Below, piece by piece: positions 34,847 to 43,775 of a stretch of DNA of 64,000 nt. This stretch comes from Bacteroidia bacterium. Its GTDB lineage: Bacteria > Bacteroidota > Bacteroidia > B-17B0 > Aurantibacillaceae. The notes under the pieces are model-generated. The model ran no database searches. It was not told where the DNA came from and was given only the letters and a program-made list of their open reading frames with translations. A program made the position numbers and the translations under genes. Position 1 is the stretch's first letter, and each line of letters begins with the position of its first letter. Where the stretch lies: the NCBI GenBank assembly GCA_018000995.1, contig JAGNIU010000005.1, positions 1-64,000 on the forward strand. Direction: 5' to 3'.

Positions 34847-35482
34847 TTGGAAATACTCTATATAACTCTATTCCTTTTTGTAGCCTACCTTTTAGGCTCC
34901 ATCCCTACTTCTGTTTGGATAGGTAAGTTTTTCTATAATATAGATGTACGCGAGTTTGGAAGTGGTAATGCCGGAGCGACTAATACCTTCAGAGTTTTAG
35001 GTAAAAAGGCAGGTATCCCTGTTTTAATTATCGATATTTTAAAAGGTACAGCCGCAGTTTCTTTATCATTTTTAAGTGGCTTTCAAATGGAAACGCCTTT
35101 CTTTACTAATTTTCAAATTGGTTTAGGTATTGCCGCTTTAATCGGACATATCTTTCCTGTTTTTGCAGGTTTTAGAGGGGGAAAAGGAGTTGCTACCATT
35201 TTAGGTGTTGTAATATGTATCACACCAGTTTCTTGTTGCGTTGCTTTATTAGTGTTTTTAACGGTTTTATTAATTACACGTTATGTATCCTTGGGTTCTA
35301 TTATGGCAGGTATCAGTTATCCTATCATTCTTAATTTAGGAATGCACAATACAGATGTTATTTTAGTTGTCTTCTCAATACTTACAGCTGTGCTATTAGT
35401 TATTACACACCGTAAAAACATTGTCCGTTTATTTAACAAACAAGAAGCCCGCATTAAACTCTACAATAAAGCGGCTAATTAA
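34847..35482 (+). CDS. plsY: Glycerol-3-phosphate acyltransferase PlsY
   Basis: A 211-residue integral membrane enzyme that acylates glycerol-3-phosphate using acyl-phosphate, the first step of phospholipid synthesis. Conserved motifs are LLGSIPTSVWIGK, GSGNAGATNTFRVLGKKAG and FPVFAGFRGGKGVAT. Five or more membrane helices span the protein. The start is TTG at 34847, placing MEILYITLF just before the first helix; no nearby ATG exists. The C-terminal basic tail is short, as usual. Confidence 0.93.
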   Translation: MEILYITLFLFVAYLLGSIPTSVWIGKFFYNIDVREFGSGNAGATNTFRVLGKKAGIPVLIIDILKGTAAVSLSFLSGFQMETPFFTNFQIGLGIAALIGHIFPVFAGFRGGKGVATILGVVICITPVSCCVALLVFLTVLLITRYVSLGSIMAGISYPIILNLGMHNTDVILVVFSILTAVLLVITHRKNIVRLFNKQEARIKLYNKAAN

Positions 35483-35513
35483 TCGTTAATATTTCCTATT
35501 AATCTCCTTTAAA

Positions 35514-35545
35514 TTGTTCGAATTGTACATTTGGCAGTAAATTTG
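35514..35545 (+). promoter_or_regulatory. Bacteroidota-type promoter before the T9SS plug gene
   Basis: TAAATTTG at 35538-35545 matches the -7 consensus TAnnTTTG exactly. TTG at 35514-35516 lies 21 bases upstream as a -33 element. The ATG follows 13 bases after the -7 box. Confidence 0.55.
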
Positions 35546-35558
35546 ATTTAATTGAATT

Positions 35559-36857
35559 ATGGCTCTTAAACATTCTTATACTTTAATCTTCCTCTTTATC
35601 CTTACATCTGTATTTTCACAGGATGATGATTACGTAAACGATGACCAACTACGCTACGAAGACTACATTTATAAACCCAATATTAAAACCGTTCAACTTC
35701 ACGAAATATCTTGGGAATTTTCTTTACCACTTATTAAATTTAATTCCGGCGAACAATTACAATTAAGTTTTGACGATTTAGACGGCGATCAAAAACAATA
35801 CTCACTTACCTTGGTGCATTGCGATGCCAAATGGAATCCCACTGATTTAATGATTTCAGAATACATTCAGGGCTTTTTTGATTTAAATCTTTTAAATTTC
35901 AATTTCTCGATAAACACTTTACAAAAATATACGCACTACTCTATTGTGTTTCCAACAACGAATATGCAATTAACTAAATCCGGAAATTACATTGTTTATG
36001 TTTATTTAAATGGTGATAAAAACAAACCCGTATTGTCTCGCCGCTTTATGGTGTATGATGAAAAAGTTTCTGTAATTGGAAATTTGAAACAAGCTATTGG
36101 AAACGATGAGCAATACGAAAAACAACATCTCGATTTTTCAGTAATGAATACATCTTACAACATCACCAACTCTCACATCGATTTAAAAGTTGTAGTCACA
36201 CAAAATTACCGTTGGGATAATGCTGTTTACGATATCAAACCAACCTTCAATACCCCAACACAATTAACTTATAGTTTAGACGACGCCAGTACATTTAATG
36301 GTGGAAATGAATTCCGTTTTTTCGATACCCGTTCGCTCCGAACTTATACCGAACGCGTGAAAAATATTTATAAAGATAGTCTCAATAAAAACCACGTTGA
36401 ATTAATGAACGACGAGAACCGAAGTTATTTGAATTATATTTTTTACAACGACATTAACGGCGATTTTTTAATTAAGAATAAAGACATGGCCAGCAATCAG
36501 GATATTGAAGCTGATTACGTTTGGATAAACTTCTTTATGCCTTTTGATAATCCAACTCCCGAAGGAAATTTTTATGTTCTCGGAAAACTTACCAACTGGA
36601 AATTTGATAAAGTAAACCGCATGAGCTATAATTACAAACGACAAGGTTACGAATGTAATTTGTATGTGAAACAAGGTTATTACAATTACATCTACGCCTT
36701 TTTAAAAGATAAAAGCAAAGCAGGTGATGAAACCCTAACCGAAGGCAACCACTGGGAAACTGAAAACGATTACATTATTTATGTTTACCACCGCGCTCGT
36801 GGCACTTATTACGATCAATTGATTGGGATGAGGAAGTTTAATTCGAGAAAGAATTAA
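35559..36857 (+). CDS. DUF5103 protein, type IX secretion system plug-like
   Basis: A 432-residue exported protein with signal peptide (LKHSYTLIFLFILTSVFSQ). The DUF5103 family has been identified as the Plug component that closes the SprA translocon of the type IX secretion system when no cargo is passing. Family-like segments are VQLHEISWEFSLPLI, LSFDDLDGDQKQYSLTLVHC and WNPTDLMISEYIQGF. The predicted structure is beta-rich, with several Ig-like domains. It is a single-gene unit with a good promoter. The window also holds a T9SS cargo protein at 42007. Confidence 0.85.
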   Translation: MALKHSYTLIFLFILTSVFSQDDDYVNDDQLRYEDYIYKPNIKTVQLHEISWEFSLPLIKFNSGEQLQLSFDDLDGDQKQYSLTLVHCDAKWNPTDLMISEYIQGFFDLNLLNFNFSINTLQKYTHYSIVFPTTNMQLTKSGNYIVYVYLNGDKNKPVLSRRFMVYDEKVSVIGNLKQAIGNDEQYEKQHLDFSVMNTSYNITNSHIDLKVVVTQNYRWDNAVYDIKPTFNTPTQLTYSLDDASTFNGGNEFRFFDTRSLRTYTERVKNIYKDSLNKNHVELMNDENRSYLNYIFYNDINGDFLIKNKDMASNQDIEADYVWINFFMPFDNPTPEGNFYVLGKLTNWKFDKVNRMSYNYKRQGYECNLYVKQGYYNYIYAFLKDKSKAGDETLTEGNHWETENDYIIYVYHRARGTYYDQLIGMRKFNSRKN

Positions 36858-36864
36858 TTCTTAT

Positions 36865-36890
36865 GGTGGCTTCGGCTACGCTCAGCCACC
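36865..36890. repeat. Palindromic repeat GGTGGC...GCCACC
   Basis: GGTGGCTTCGGCTACGCTCAGCCACC has inverted ends GGTGGC/GCCACC and an inner CTTCGGCTACGCTCAG core resembling other dispersed palindromes. It lies 8 bases after the plug gene and may act as a 3' hairpin. Confidence 0.5.
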
Positions 36891-36920
36891 GCGTATTCAC
36901 AACTATCTTATCGAAGCAAG

Positions 36921-36948
36921 GCGGTCACTGAGCTTGTCGAAGTGCCGC
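36921..36948. repeat. Palindromic repeat GCGGTCACTGAGCTTGTCGAAGTGCCGC
   Basis: The ends GCGG.CACT/AGTG.CCGC are inverted around CTGAGCTTGTCGAAG. The core is related to the elements at 2208-2230 and 53435-53457. The stop codon of the minus-strand membrane protein begins two bases further on. Confidence 0.6.
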
Positions 36949-36949
36949 T

Positions 36950-38311
36950 TTATTCAACTCCTTTACGTGCTGCCTCATAATCCGGTCGCTTAATCAATTT
37001 CTCAATATTCGGAGACGTTTCCACTCTACCTATCGCATCTATATAAGCTTCTTTCGTCATGCCATCGTAATGAATTACACCGCGGCGGTACTGGTACATT
37101 TGAAAACAATTGATGAGAACCAAAATGCCGAGCAGACTCATCACTACCTTATTTGAAACCATTTTATTAATAAACACCGCGAAACAAATTATTAAAAATG
37201 GATAAATATCAATCATCGCTCTTAATCCATAAGCACCGCCATACCACCAACACCACCACGATAAAATCACGTAAGTATAAATCAAAAATAAAACAGCAAC
37301 CGGCCAACTGAATTCTCTTCTGTTCTTAAACAACATAAACATCCCAAACAACGAAAAAATCATAATGGGCGAATACAACAACCATCCTTTTCTAAATCCA
37401 AACAATCCTTCCAATAAATGAGGATTCCCGAAATAAAATTGTTCGCCTACGTAAGAATTAAAGAAATAATGTCCCGTAATGTGTTTCCAGTACAACATCT
37501 GCGGTAAGAAAACCAAAGTCGCTAAAATTATCATCAAGAAAACAAACTTGATATGACGAAGGAATAAAAACAATCTATGCTTTAAGCCGTTTAAATTGGT
37601 TACACCAAACAAAACCAAGAACAGAACAAACAAAATATTTATCGGACGAATTAAAACAATCATTCCAACCAACAATCCTAAAATGATAGTTGCTTTTAAA
37701 TTCGGCTTTACCAACCATTTTATACCATACCACATAAAAATACAAGCCAGACAAAATGTGTGTACATGACTCATCGCGCCATGCACCGAAGCATAATAAA
37801 ACAAATTGCTTCCGAATAAAACGCAAAACAATGTAATAGCTGTTACTTTCTCAGAATAATACAACAATAACAAACGACGTAAAAAAAACAGACCAATTAC
37901 TAAATACACCAATCCCGAAAACTGAATCATCAATTGGTAAGGCTCCGAAAATCCATCTGTTTCGTAACCAAAAATATTTGCAGACAAATGAGCCACTGCA
38001 AAGAACGGCAAATACATTACCGCCATGCCCATGCTGGTTTTAATAACATAATTTCCGTTTGGTAATTTTATAGGAAGGTATTGATGATTCTCAGAATAAT
38101 ATACAGGCTTCTCTTCCACAAATTTTAAACTGATATCCTTTTTAATGAAAGTCGCGGGCAAATAGCAATAGTAATACGTTACATCCCAATCAATCACGCT
38201 TTTTTTATTCCATTTGGCAACATTACCGTTTACCCAAATGCAGGAAATTATCAATACAACAATCACCAATACACTTGGACTCTGCTTTAAGTATTTAATC
38301 AGGTTAGTCAA
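36950..38311 (-). CDS. Multi-spanning membrane protein, GT-C glycosyltransferase-like
   Basis: A 453-residue protein with ten or more hydrophobic helices. After the first helix an acidic loop (KKSVIDWDVTYYYCYLPATF) sits where GT-C fold enzymes carry catalytic Asp residues. Late in the sequence there is a WWCWWYGGAYGLRAMIDIYPF segment typical of GT39-like and DUF2029-like proteins. It probably transfers a sugar from a polyprenyl-phosphate donor on the periplasmic side (inference). Its start overlaps the end of the LolE-like permease gene by eight bases. Confidence 0.7.
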   Translation of the reverse strand: MTNLIKYLKQSPSVLVIVVLIISCIWVNGNVAKWNKKSVIDWDVTYYYCYLPATFIKKDISLKFVEEKPVYYSENHQYLPIKLPNGNYVIKTSMGMAVMYLPFFAVAHLSANIFGYETDGFSEPYQLMIQFSGLVYLVIGLFFLRRLLLLYYSEKVTAITLFCVLFGSNLFYYASVHGAMSHVHTFCLACIFMWYGIKWLVKPNLKATIILGLLVGMIVLIRPINILFVLFLVLFGVTNLNGLKHRLFLFLRHIKFVFLMIILATLVFLPQMLYWKHITGHYFFNSYVGEQFYFGNPHLLEGLFGFRKGWLLYSPIMIFSLFGMFMLFKNRREFSWPVAVLFLIYTYVILSWWCWWYGGAYGLRAMIDIYPFLIICFAVFINKMVSNKVVMSLLGILVLINCFQMYQYRRGVIHYDGMTKEAYIDAIGRVETSPNIEKLIKRPDYEAARKGVE

Positions 38312-39572
38312 ACCTTAAAGTTTTAATTGGAGTGATTCTTGTTAAAATAAGTGTTGGGAAGAACATCATTAGCATACAACTTACAATAATGCCGGCATTC
38401 AACAATAAAATGTAAGTGATATTAAAAATTACAGGTACATACTCTACGTAATACGTATCACTATCCAATTTCACCAAATGGAAAAAATATTGCAGTAACA
38501 CCGCGCCTATTCCAATTAAATTCCCAATTAATAAACCGCGCCACAATAATTTAAGTGAGACATAGAAGAACACTTTGCGCACGCTCACATTACTCATCCC
38601 CATCGATTTCACCAGACCAATCATATTAGCGCGTTCTAAGATTAGAATTAATAAAGCCGTAATCATGTTAACCCCAGCTACCATTAACATTAAGCTGATA
38701 ATGATAATTCCATTCACATCCACCATCTCTAACCAAGAGAAAATATTTTCGTAAGCTTCGTTTACAGGGATAATTCTGTAATTGTAACCTAATAATTCCT
38801 GAACTTTCTCAACATCTTCGTCCAACGAATTAAAATCATTTAAAAACAATTCGTAGCTACCTACTTCGTTGTTCTCCCAATAATTTAGTTTCTGAATTTG
38901 TTTTAAATCAACAATCGCCAAATTTTCATCAAACTCTGCAAAGCCTGTATTAAAAATGCCGCATACTCTAAAATCACGTGAGCGTTTTTCTAATTCTGAA
39001 TAACCGCGTGACGATAACGAATCGGATAATTTTTTGTTGGTTAAGAAATAAGCTAAGAGTTTTTGTCCCGTTTTAATATTTAATCTGTCAGCTAACTTTT
39101 GTGAAATGAAAATTTCCTTACTCACACCTGTATCCGTGTAAACAGGTAAAGCCCCATCGCTCAAATATTTCTTAAAGAAACTGAAATCGAAGTCTTTTGA
39201 AACACCTTTCAGCAAAACCCCTTCATTCTCGCTTTTAGTTTTAATAATTCCGTTTTTAATAGCGGTTGGCTGTATATGCTTAATGAAACCTGATTCTTTA
39301 AGGATTTTTAAGGAATCGTCGGGTAATCTCAGTGGACTTGGCTCGTTACTTGTATTAAGACTGGTACTACTGATAGTAATATGGGAAGTAATACCTGTTA
39401 TCTTAGTGATAATCTCCTGTTTAAAGCCTAAAACAATGCCAACAGTTAATATCATTACACTAATACCAAGCGCAATTCCTGTAATCCCGATTTTCACAAT
39501 GGGCTTAGAAATGTTATTTTTACCCTTATTTGATAAGGTAATACGATTGGCTATGAATTTCTCAACACTCAC
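38304..39572 (-). CDS. LolC/LolE-like FtsX-family ABC permease
   Basis: A 422-residue permease with one N-terminal helix (about 22-48), a large periplasmic MacB-PCD-like domain (about 50-265) and three C-terminal helices. FtsX-type loop elements include the coupling segment near LVKSMGMSNVSVRKVFF. In this phylum such single permeases pair with a LolD-like ATPase encoded elsewhere and extract lipoproteins from the inner membrane. I prefer the GTG at 39572, which puts SVEKFIANRI at the N-terminus as in relatives; a TTG at 39581 is the alternative. The divergent neighbour starts only 21 bases away. Confidence 0.85.
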   Translation of the reverse strand: MSVEKFIANRITLSNKGKNNISKPIVKIGITGIALGISVMILTVGIVLGFKQEIITKITGITSHITISSTSLNTSNEPSPLRLPDDSLKILKESGFIKHIQPTAIKNGIIKTKSENEGVLLKGVSKDFDFSFFKKYLSDGALPVYTDTGVSKEIFISQKLADRLNIKTGQKLLAYFLTNKKLSDSLSSRGYSELEKRSRDFRVCGIFNTGFAEFDENLAIVDLKQIQKLNYWENNEVGSYELFLNDFNSLDEDVEKVQELLGYNYRIIPVNEAYENIFSWLEMVDVNGIIIISLMLMVAGVNMITALLILILERANMIGLVKSMGMSNVSVRKVFFYVSLKLLWRGLLIGNLIGIGAVLLQYFFHLVKLDSDTYYVEYVPVIFNITYILLLNAGIIVSCMLMMFFPTLILTRITPIKTLRFD

Positions 39573-39593
39573 TATACACAAAAATACTATTTA

Positions 39594-40775
39594 ATGCGTA
39601 GCTTTTTACTTCTCATATTCGTTTTTACGAGCCTCTTATTAAAGCCGCAAAGTTTAAAAGTATTAACTGAGGCTGATGTGGTAACAGGCGCCCAACAATT
39701 TGAACTCTACCTCCCAAAACTAAAAGGCAAGAAAGTCGCTATCGTTACCAATATTAGCGGAATGGTTGGGAATAAAACCATTGTAGATACTCTTTTGAAA
39801 CTAAAAGTGAACATCAAAAAAATATTTGGTCCTGAGCATGGTTTTAGAGGGACTTCTGACGCGGGCGAAAAAGTAAAAAGTAATATTGATAAGAAAACGG
39901 GCATTCCTGTTACTTCATTATACGGCTCACACAAAAAACCCACAGCTGAAGATTTAAAAGGTATTGACGTTGTGGTTTACGATATACAAGATGTGGGCGT
40001 TCGTTTTTATACGTTTATCTCTACTCTTACTTATGTAATGCAAGCATGTGCTGAGCAGAACAAAGAATTAATTGTACTCGACCGACCGAACCCTAATGGA
40101 TTTTATGTTGATGGCCCCGTGATGAAAGATAAATACAAAAGTTTTTTAGGTGTACACAATGTGCCCTTAGTTTATGGTATGACAACCGGAGAATACGCAC
40201 AAATGGTAAATGGTGAGAGGTGGTTCACTGAAAAAGTATTTTGCAAACTAACTGTAGTGCCCGTAAAAAATTACGACCACAATTGTACTTATGTTTTACC
40301 GGTGAAGCCCTCGCCTAACCTTCCTACTTTGAACTCAGTATTATTATACCCAAGTTTAGGATTATTTGAAGGCACCATTATGAGTTTAGGAAGAGGAACA
40401 GATTTTCCTTTTGAAGTATTAGGACATCCTTTATACAGCAACAAAACATTTAGCTTCATGCCAAAAACAAATGCCATTAGCAAAGAACCAAAATATTTTA
40501 ATAAGATTTGTTACGGAGTAGATTTAAGAAAAGAAAACCTAATACAAAATCACCCTCGTAAAATAGAATTAAAATGGCTCATTAATTTTTATGCCGATTT
40601 AAAAGACAGCACTTTTATGGATAAAAATTTTAACTGGCACAGTGGCGATGACGAACTACAACAACAAATAAGAAACAAAATACCCGAAGCCGACATAAGA
40701 CTTTTATGGGAAAAAGATATTAAAGCTTTTAAAGCTATTAGGAAGAAGTATTTACTTTATAAGGATTTTGAGTAA
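39594..40775 (+). CDS. DUF1343 protein, NamZ-type exo-beta-N-acetylmuramidase
   Basis: A 393-residue exported protein with signal peptide (RSFLLLIFVFTSLLLKPQS). DUF1343 corresponds to NamZ enzymes, which remove terminal MurNAc from peptidoglycan fragments. Characteristic segments are VAIVTNISG, FGPEHGFRGTSDAGEKV, VYDIQDVGVRFYTFISTL, VLDRPNPNG and MTTGEYAQMVNGE. Family members recycle cell-wall fragments. It has full family length. It starts 12-21 bases from a divergent permease gene, so its promoter must lie within that gene's 5' end. Confidence 0.87.
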   Translation: MRSFLLLIFVFTSLLLKPQSLKVLTEADVVTGAQQFELYLPKLKGKKVAIVTNISGMVGNKTIVDTLLKLKVNIKKIFGPEHGFRGTSDAGEKVKSNIDKKTGIPVTSLYGSHKKPTAEDLKGIDVVVYDIQDVGVRFYTFISTLTYVMQACAEQNKELIVLDRPNPNGFYVDGPVMKDKYKSFLGVHNVPLVYGMTTGEYAQMVNGERWFTEKVFCKLTVVPVKNYDHNCTYVLPVKPSPNLPTLNSVLLYPSLGLFEGTIMSLGRGTDFPFEVLGHPLYSNKTFSFMPKTNAISKEPKYFNKICYGVDLRKENLIQNHPRKIELKWLINFYADLKDSTFMDKNFNWHSGDDELQQQIRNKIPEADIRLLWEKDIKAFKAIRKKYLLYKDFE

Positions 40776-40787
40776 ATTAGTAGTCAG

Positions 40788-41372
40788 ATGACGGCAAGAA
40801 AAAGATTTTTGATTTTTATCACTTTATTTCCTATTATTTCCTTTTCACAAAAAGATATTGAGCTTAACGGTATTCATACTACTTATAATAAATATCGACA
40901 TATCTCTAAAATCGGTTATTTTGAAAAAAATCGATTAAAGTTTGGTATTGCTTTAGACTACGTTGATTCTACCCGTCTAATTCAACAAATAAAATTGTAT
41001 GATAATGACTTAATGAATCAGGTAATTTTTGACAGAGATACTTTTGAAGTAGAAAAGTCTAAACTTGAAAAACGAGGTAAAAAATTTGAACAAGAAATCG
41101 TAAATCAGAAACAAACAATAAAAAAAGAAAAAGAGAAGAATTTTATTTTCCTTATTGTTTCAGTATGTGTTACTGTGTTATTACTAATATCAATAATTAG
41201 TATTTTAAGTATTAGGAAAAAGAATAAGGAGATTAAATTATTGCTAAAAAGTATAGAACATCAAAAACAGGAGATTATTGATAGTATAAAGTATGCGAAA
41301 CGAATTCAGGACGCATCAATGACATCACAAAATTATATTTCAAAGAATTTAAAACGCTTGTTAAATAAATGA
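40788..41372 (+). CDS. Short membrane protein ending in the SpoIIE-type linker
   Basis: A 194-residue protein with signal peptide (ARKRFLIFITLFPIISFSQ), a short extracytoplasmic region of about 70 residues without TPRs, a charged coil, a membrane helix (NFIFLIVSVCVTVLLLISIIS) and a tail with QEIIDSIKYAKRIQDASM followed by 18 residues. The tail is shared with the TPR proteins at 27675, 29023 and 30652. It is the most reduced member of that group here. It follows the DUF1343 gene by 12 bases. Function unknown. Confidence 0.7.
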   Translation: MTARKRFLIFITLFPIISFSQKDIELNGIHTTYNKYRHISKIGYFEKNRLKFGIALDYVDSTRLIQQIKLYDNDLMNQVIFDRDTFEVEKSKLEKRGKKFEQEIVNQKQTIKKEKEKNFIFLIVSVCVTVLLLISIISILSIRKKNKEIKLLLKSIEHQKQEIIDSIKYAKRIQDASMTSQNYISKNLKRLLNK

Positions 41373-41377
41373 CACCT

Positions 41378-41406
41378 CGTTAGCGCGGATTTTCAATCCT
41401 TGCAAA
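41378..41406. repeat. Dispersed repeat (TTAGCGCGGATT...AATCC.TGCAAAA)
   Basis: GTTAGCGCGGATTTTCAATCCTTGCAAAA is a short palindromic repeat whose ends are shared with 43715-43758. It spans the gap before the SRPBCC gene. Confidence 0.5.
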
Positions 41407-41414
41407 AGTATTAT

Positions 41415-41885
41415 ATGGTAAAGAATATGCAAACGAACGAAATCCTAAACAACCCCGACTGTCTCATCACAAGCACAAGGATTTTTAATTTTAATCAAAA
41501 ACTAGTTTTTAAAGCTTGGACCAATCCCGACTATTTAAAAAAATGGTGGGGACCAAAAGGGTTCACTAATACTTTTCATGAATTTGATTTGCGTCCGGGT
41601 GGTAAATGGGTATTCGTTATGCACGCCCCTGAACAAGGCAATTTTAATAATGAAATTGAGTTTATAAAAATAGAAGAACCCAATTTAATTTGGTGGAACA
41701 GAATTTCTCAACCTTGGTTTCAAGTGTACACCACTTTTGAAACTGTTGAAGGCAATAAAACAAAAGTTGTTTTCAATATGGTATTCGATACCAAAGAAGC
41801 CCGCGATAAATTAATAAAATTCGTCCCCGAGAAGAACGAAGAGAATTTTGATAGATTGGAAGTGGTGTTGAATGAGATGAAATGA
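41415..41885 (+). CDS. SRPBCC/AHSA1-family ligand-binding protein
   Basis: A START/SRPBCC-fold protein of about 156 residues. Typical AHSA1 elements are RIFNFNQKLVFKAWTNPDYLKKWWGPKGF, FDLRPGGKWVFVMH, IEEPNLIWWNRI and FDTKEARDKLIKF. These proteins bind hydrophobic ligands or act as Hsp90-cochaperone-like factors; the ligand is unknown. Starts are possible at ATG 41415 or 41427. The TTG at 41400 lies inside the repeat and is less likely. Confidence 0.85.
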   Translation: MVKNMQTNEILNNPDCLITSTRIFNFNQKLVFKAWTNPDYLKKWWGPKGFTNTFHEFDLRPGGKWVFVMHAPEQGNFNNEIEFIKIEEPNLIWWNRISQPWFQVYTTFETVEGNKTKVVFNMVFDTKEARDKLIKFVPEKNEENFDRLEVVLNEMK

Positions 41886-41959
41886 TTTCTATCACTTTTC
41901 TTTAGTTACGCCGTACCTACCGCTTATTACAAAAGGTCTGCCACTTATATATCCGTGCT

Positions 41960-41989
41960 TTGTTTCTCCGCTTCTTAACTTTATCTTCG
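41960..41989 (+). promoter_or_regulatory. Candidate promoter for the T9SS cargo gene
   Basis: TTG at 41960-41962 and TATCTTCG at 41982-41989 (7 of 8 positions of TAnnTTTG) are 19 bases apart, 17 bases before the ATG. Confidence 0.4.
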
Positions 41990-42006
41990 GATAAACAATT
42001 TATGAT

Positions 42007-43686
42007 ATGAAAAAGAACCTGTTTTTTATTTTATTATCCTTCTTCAGCCTTTCTATTATAAGTCAGCCTGCTTCTGTCCAGTGGGCATATGGTTATGGTG
42101 ATGCTTTAGCTAGTCCTTTTTATATTCAGTCAGTCATCACGGATGCTTCAGGAAATGTCTATTCTACAGGCTATTTCACCGGTAACTGTGATTTTGATTC
42201 GGGTCCGGCTACCTTTACAATGCAAGGTGGTGCCCTCTATAATGGTTTTGTGTTTAAAACCGATCCGAATGGAAATTTTTTATGGGCTAAACAAATAGGT
42301 TATACTTCAATAGTAACTCCGAACTTACTCTCACTTGATAATAGTGGTGATCTTATAGTTGGGGGGGCATTCCAAAATTCCGTTGATTTCGATCCCGGGC
42401 CTGTTTCATATTCATTAACTTCTTTCGGATCCAGTGATATATTTTTTTTGAAACTAAGTCCTGCAGGGAATTTTATTAACGTGACTCAGATCGGTGGAAC
42501 CGGGGCAGATTCACCCTACTCTCTTTCGGTTGATCCTTCAGGCAATATTTATTATAGTTCAAGCTTTTCAAATACTGTAGATTTTGATCCTGGTGCCGGA
42601 ACATTTACTTTAACTTCTATAGGAAGCAACGATATAGCTATTACAAAATTGAACTCTTCTTGGAGTTTCGTTTGGTCAAAACAATTCGGCGGACCTGGTA
42701 TTGATATTCTAAGAAATACAGTTTTACATATTTCTGGTGATATTTATACAGGATTGCAATTTTCAGGTCCTGCAGATTTTGATCCGGGACCAGGTACATA
42801 CATTTTAAATGCAAGTGGCCCCTATGATGTCGCAATTCTAAAACTGGACAATAATGGAAATCTAGTTTATGTAAGATCAATATCAAGTGGGACTGATGTT
42901 CAAATGGCGAAGATAACTGTTGATGCTCCAGGGAATGTTTATGCTACCGGAAATGTTCTTGATACAGTAGATTTTGATCCAAGCCTTTCAACTTATACTA
43001 TTGGAACTATCGGAAGCAATGATGCTTTTGTATGGAAATTGGACGTATCAGGTAATTTTTCTTTTGCAAAACATTTTGGCTGGGCGAATGGCTGTGGTAT
43101 TGCTCTTGATGCGGCCAATAACATTTACGTTGCCGGAAATTTTATGACGACTTGTGATATTGATCCGGGACCAGGCACCTATTCTTTGACTCCCTATGGA
43201 AATTGGGATGCTTATCTCTTAAAATTAAATAATTCAGGGAGTTTTTTATGGGCAGGTCAGATAGGTGGAATTGATTATGAGACCATGATCGGAATTAATA
43301 TTCTGCCATCAGGTGATATGTTCTGCGTTGGAAGTTACAGCGGCACATGTGATATGGATCCAACTGCCGGCAGCTATACAATCACAAGTACTGATGATCA
43401 GCAATACCTGGCAAAATACAGTATAACATCAATTGGAATTACAGAACATTACGGGGACATTGGTCACATTGTATTTCCCAATCCTGTCAGCAATATTTTA
43501 ACCGTTCAATTTAGTACAGCAACTGACAAAACCGTAATTGAATTGTATAATACACTTGGGCAAATATTGATTACAGAAAAAATTGATGCGCCGGTTCATA
43601 GAATGGATCTAGGAAATTTTTCTCAAGGTGTTTATTATCTGAAAATAAATGGTAGTAGTTCTTCTGTTAAGATCATTAAGAACTAG
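42007..43686 (+). CDS. Secreted seven-repeat beta-propeller-like protein with T9SS sorting domain
   Basis: A 559-residue secreted protein. After a signal peptide (KKNLFFILLSFFSLSIISQ) there are seven repeats, each with a DxDPGP-like turn followed by a Thr/Ser-Tyr/Phe-Thr strand and a GS(N/S)D turn, for example VDFDPGPVSYSLTSFGSSD. This fits an SBBP-like seven-bladed propeller. The last 75 residues are a type A T9SS C-terminal domain (IVFPNPVSNILTVQF to YYLKINGSSSSVKIIKN) that directs export and surface anchoring. The role is probably adhesion or binding; no catalytic motif is visible. Confidence 0.88.
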   Translation: MKKNLFFILLSFFSLSIISQPASVQWAYGYGDALASPFYIQSVITDASGNVYSTGYFTGNCDFDSGPATFTMQGGALYNGFVFKTDPNGNFLWAKQIGYTSIVTPNLLSLDNSGDLIVGGAFQNSVDFDPGPVSYSLTSFGSSDIFFLKLSPAGNFINVTQIGGTGADSPYSLSVDPSGNIYYSSSFSNTVDFDPGAGTFTLTSIGSNDIAITKLNSSWSFVWSKQFGGPGIDILRNTVLHISGDIYTGLQFSGPADFDPGPGTYILNASGPYDVAILKLDNNGNLVYVRSISSGTDVQMAKITVDAPGNVYATGNVLDTVDFDPSLSTYTIGTIGSNDAFVWKLDVSGNFSFAKHFGWANGCGIALDAANNIYVAGNFMTTCDIDPGPGTYSLTPYGNWDAYLLKLNNSGSFLWAGQIGGIDYETMIGINILPSGDMFCVGSYSGTCDMDPTAGSYTITSTDDQQYLAKYSITSIGITEHYGDIGHIVFPNPVSNILTVQFSTATDKTVIELYNTLGQILITEKIDAPVHRMDLGNFSQGVYYLKINGSSSSVKIIKN

Positions 43687-43714
43687 CTACTTTAAAGTTG
43701 TATCGATTTTCCCC

Positions 43715-43758
43715 TTAGCGCGGTTCCGTTAGCTATCGGAATGCAATCCGTGCAAAAT
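43715..43758. repeat. Dispersed repeat (TTAGCGCGG...AATCCGTGCAAAA)
   Basis: TTAGCGCGGTTCCG is followed by an inner palindrome TCCGTTAGCTATCGGA and then GCAATCCGTGCAAAA. The ends match the repeat at 41378-41406, with an extra hairpin inserted. It lies between the T9SS cargo gene and the DUF2200 gene. Confidence 0.55.
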
Positions 43759-43775
43759 TTAATGAAGAAAGAATA

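Noticed and set aside
42150-43400. Possible DNA-level tandem repeat or CRISPR-like array
   Set aside because: The periodicity comes from seven diverged protein repeats; the DNA units differ and vary in length.
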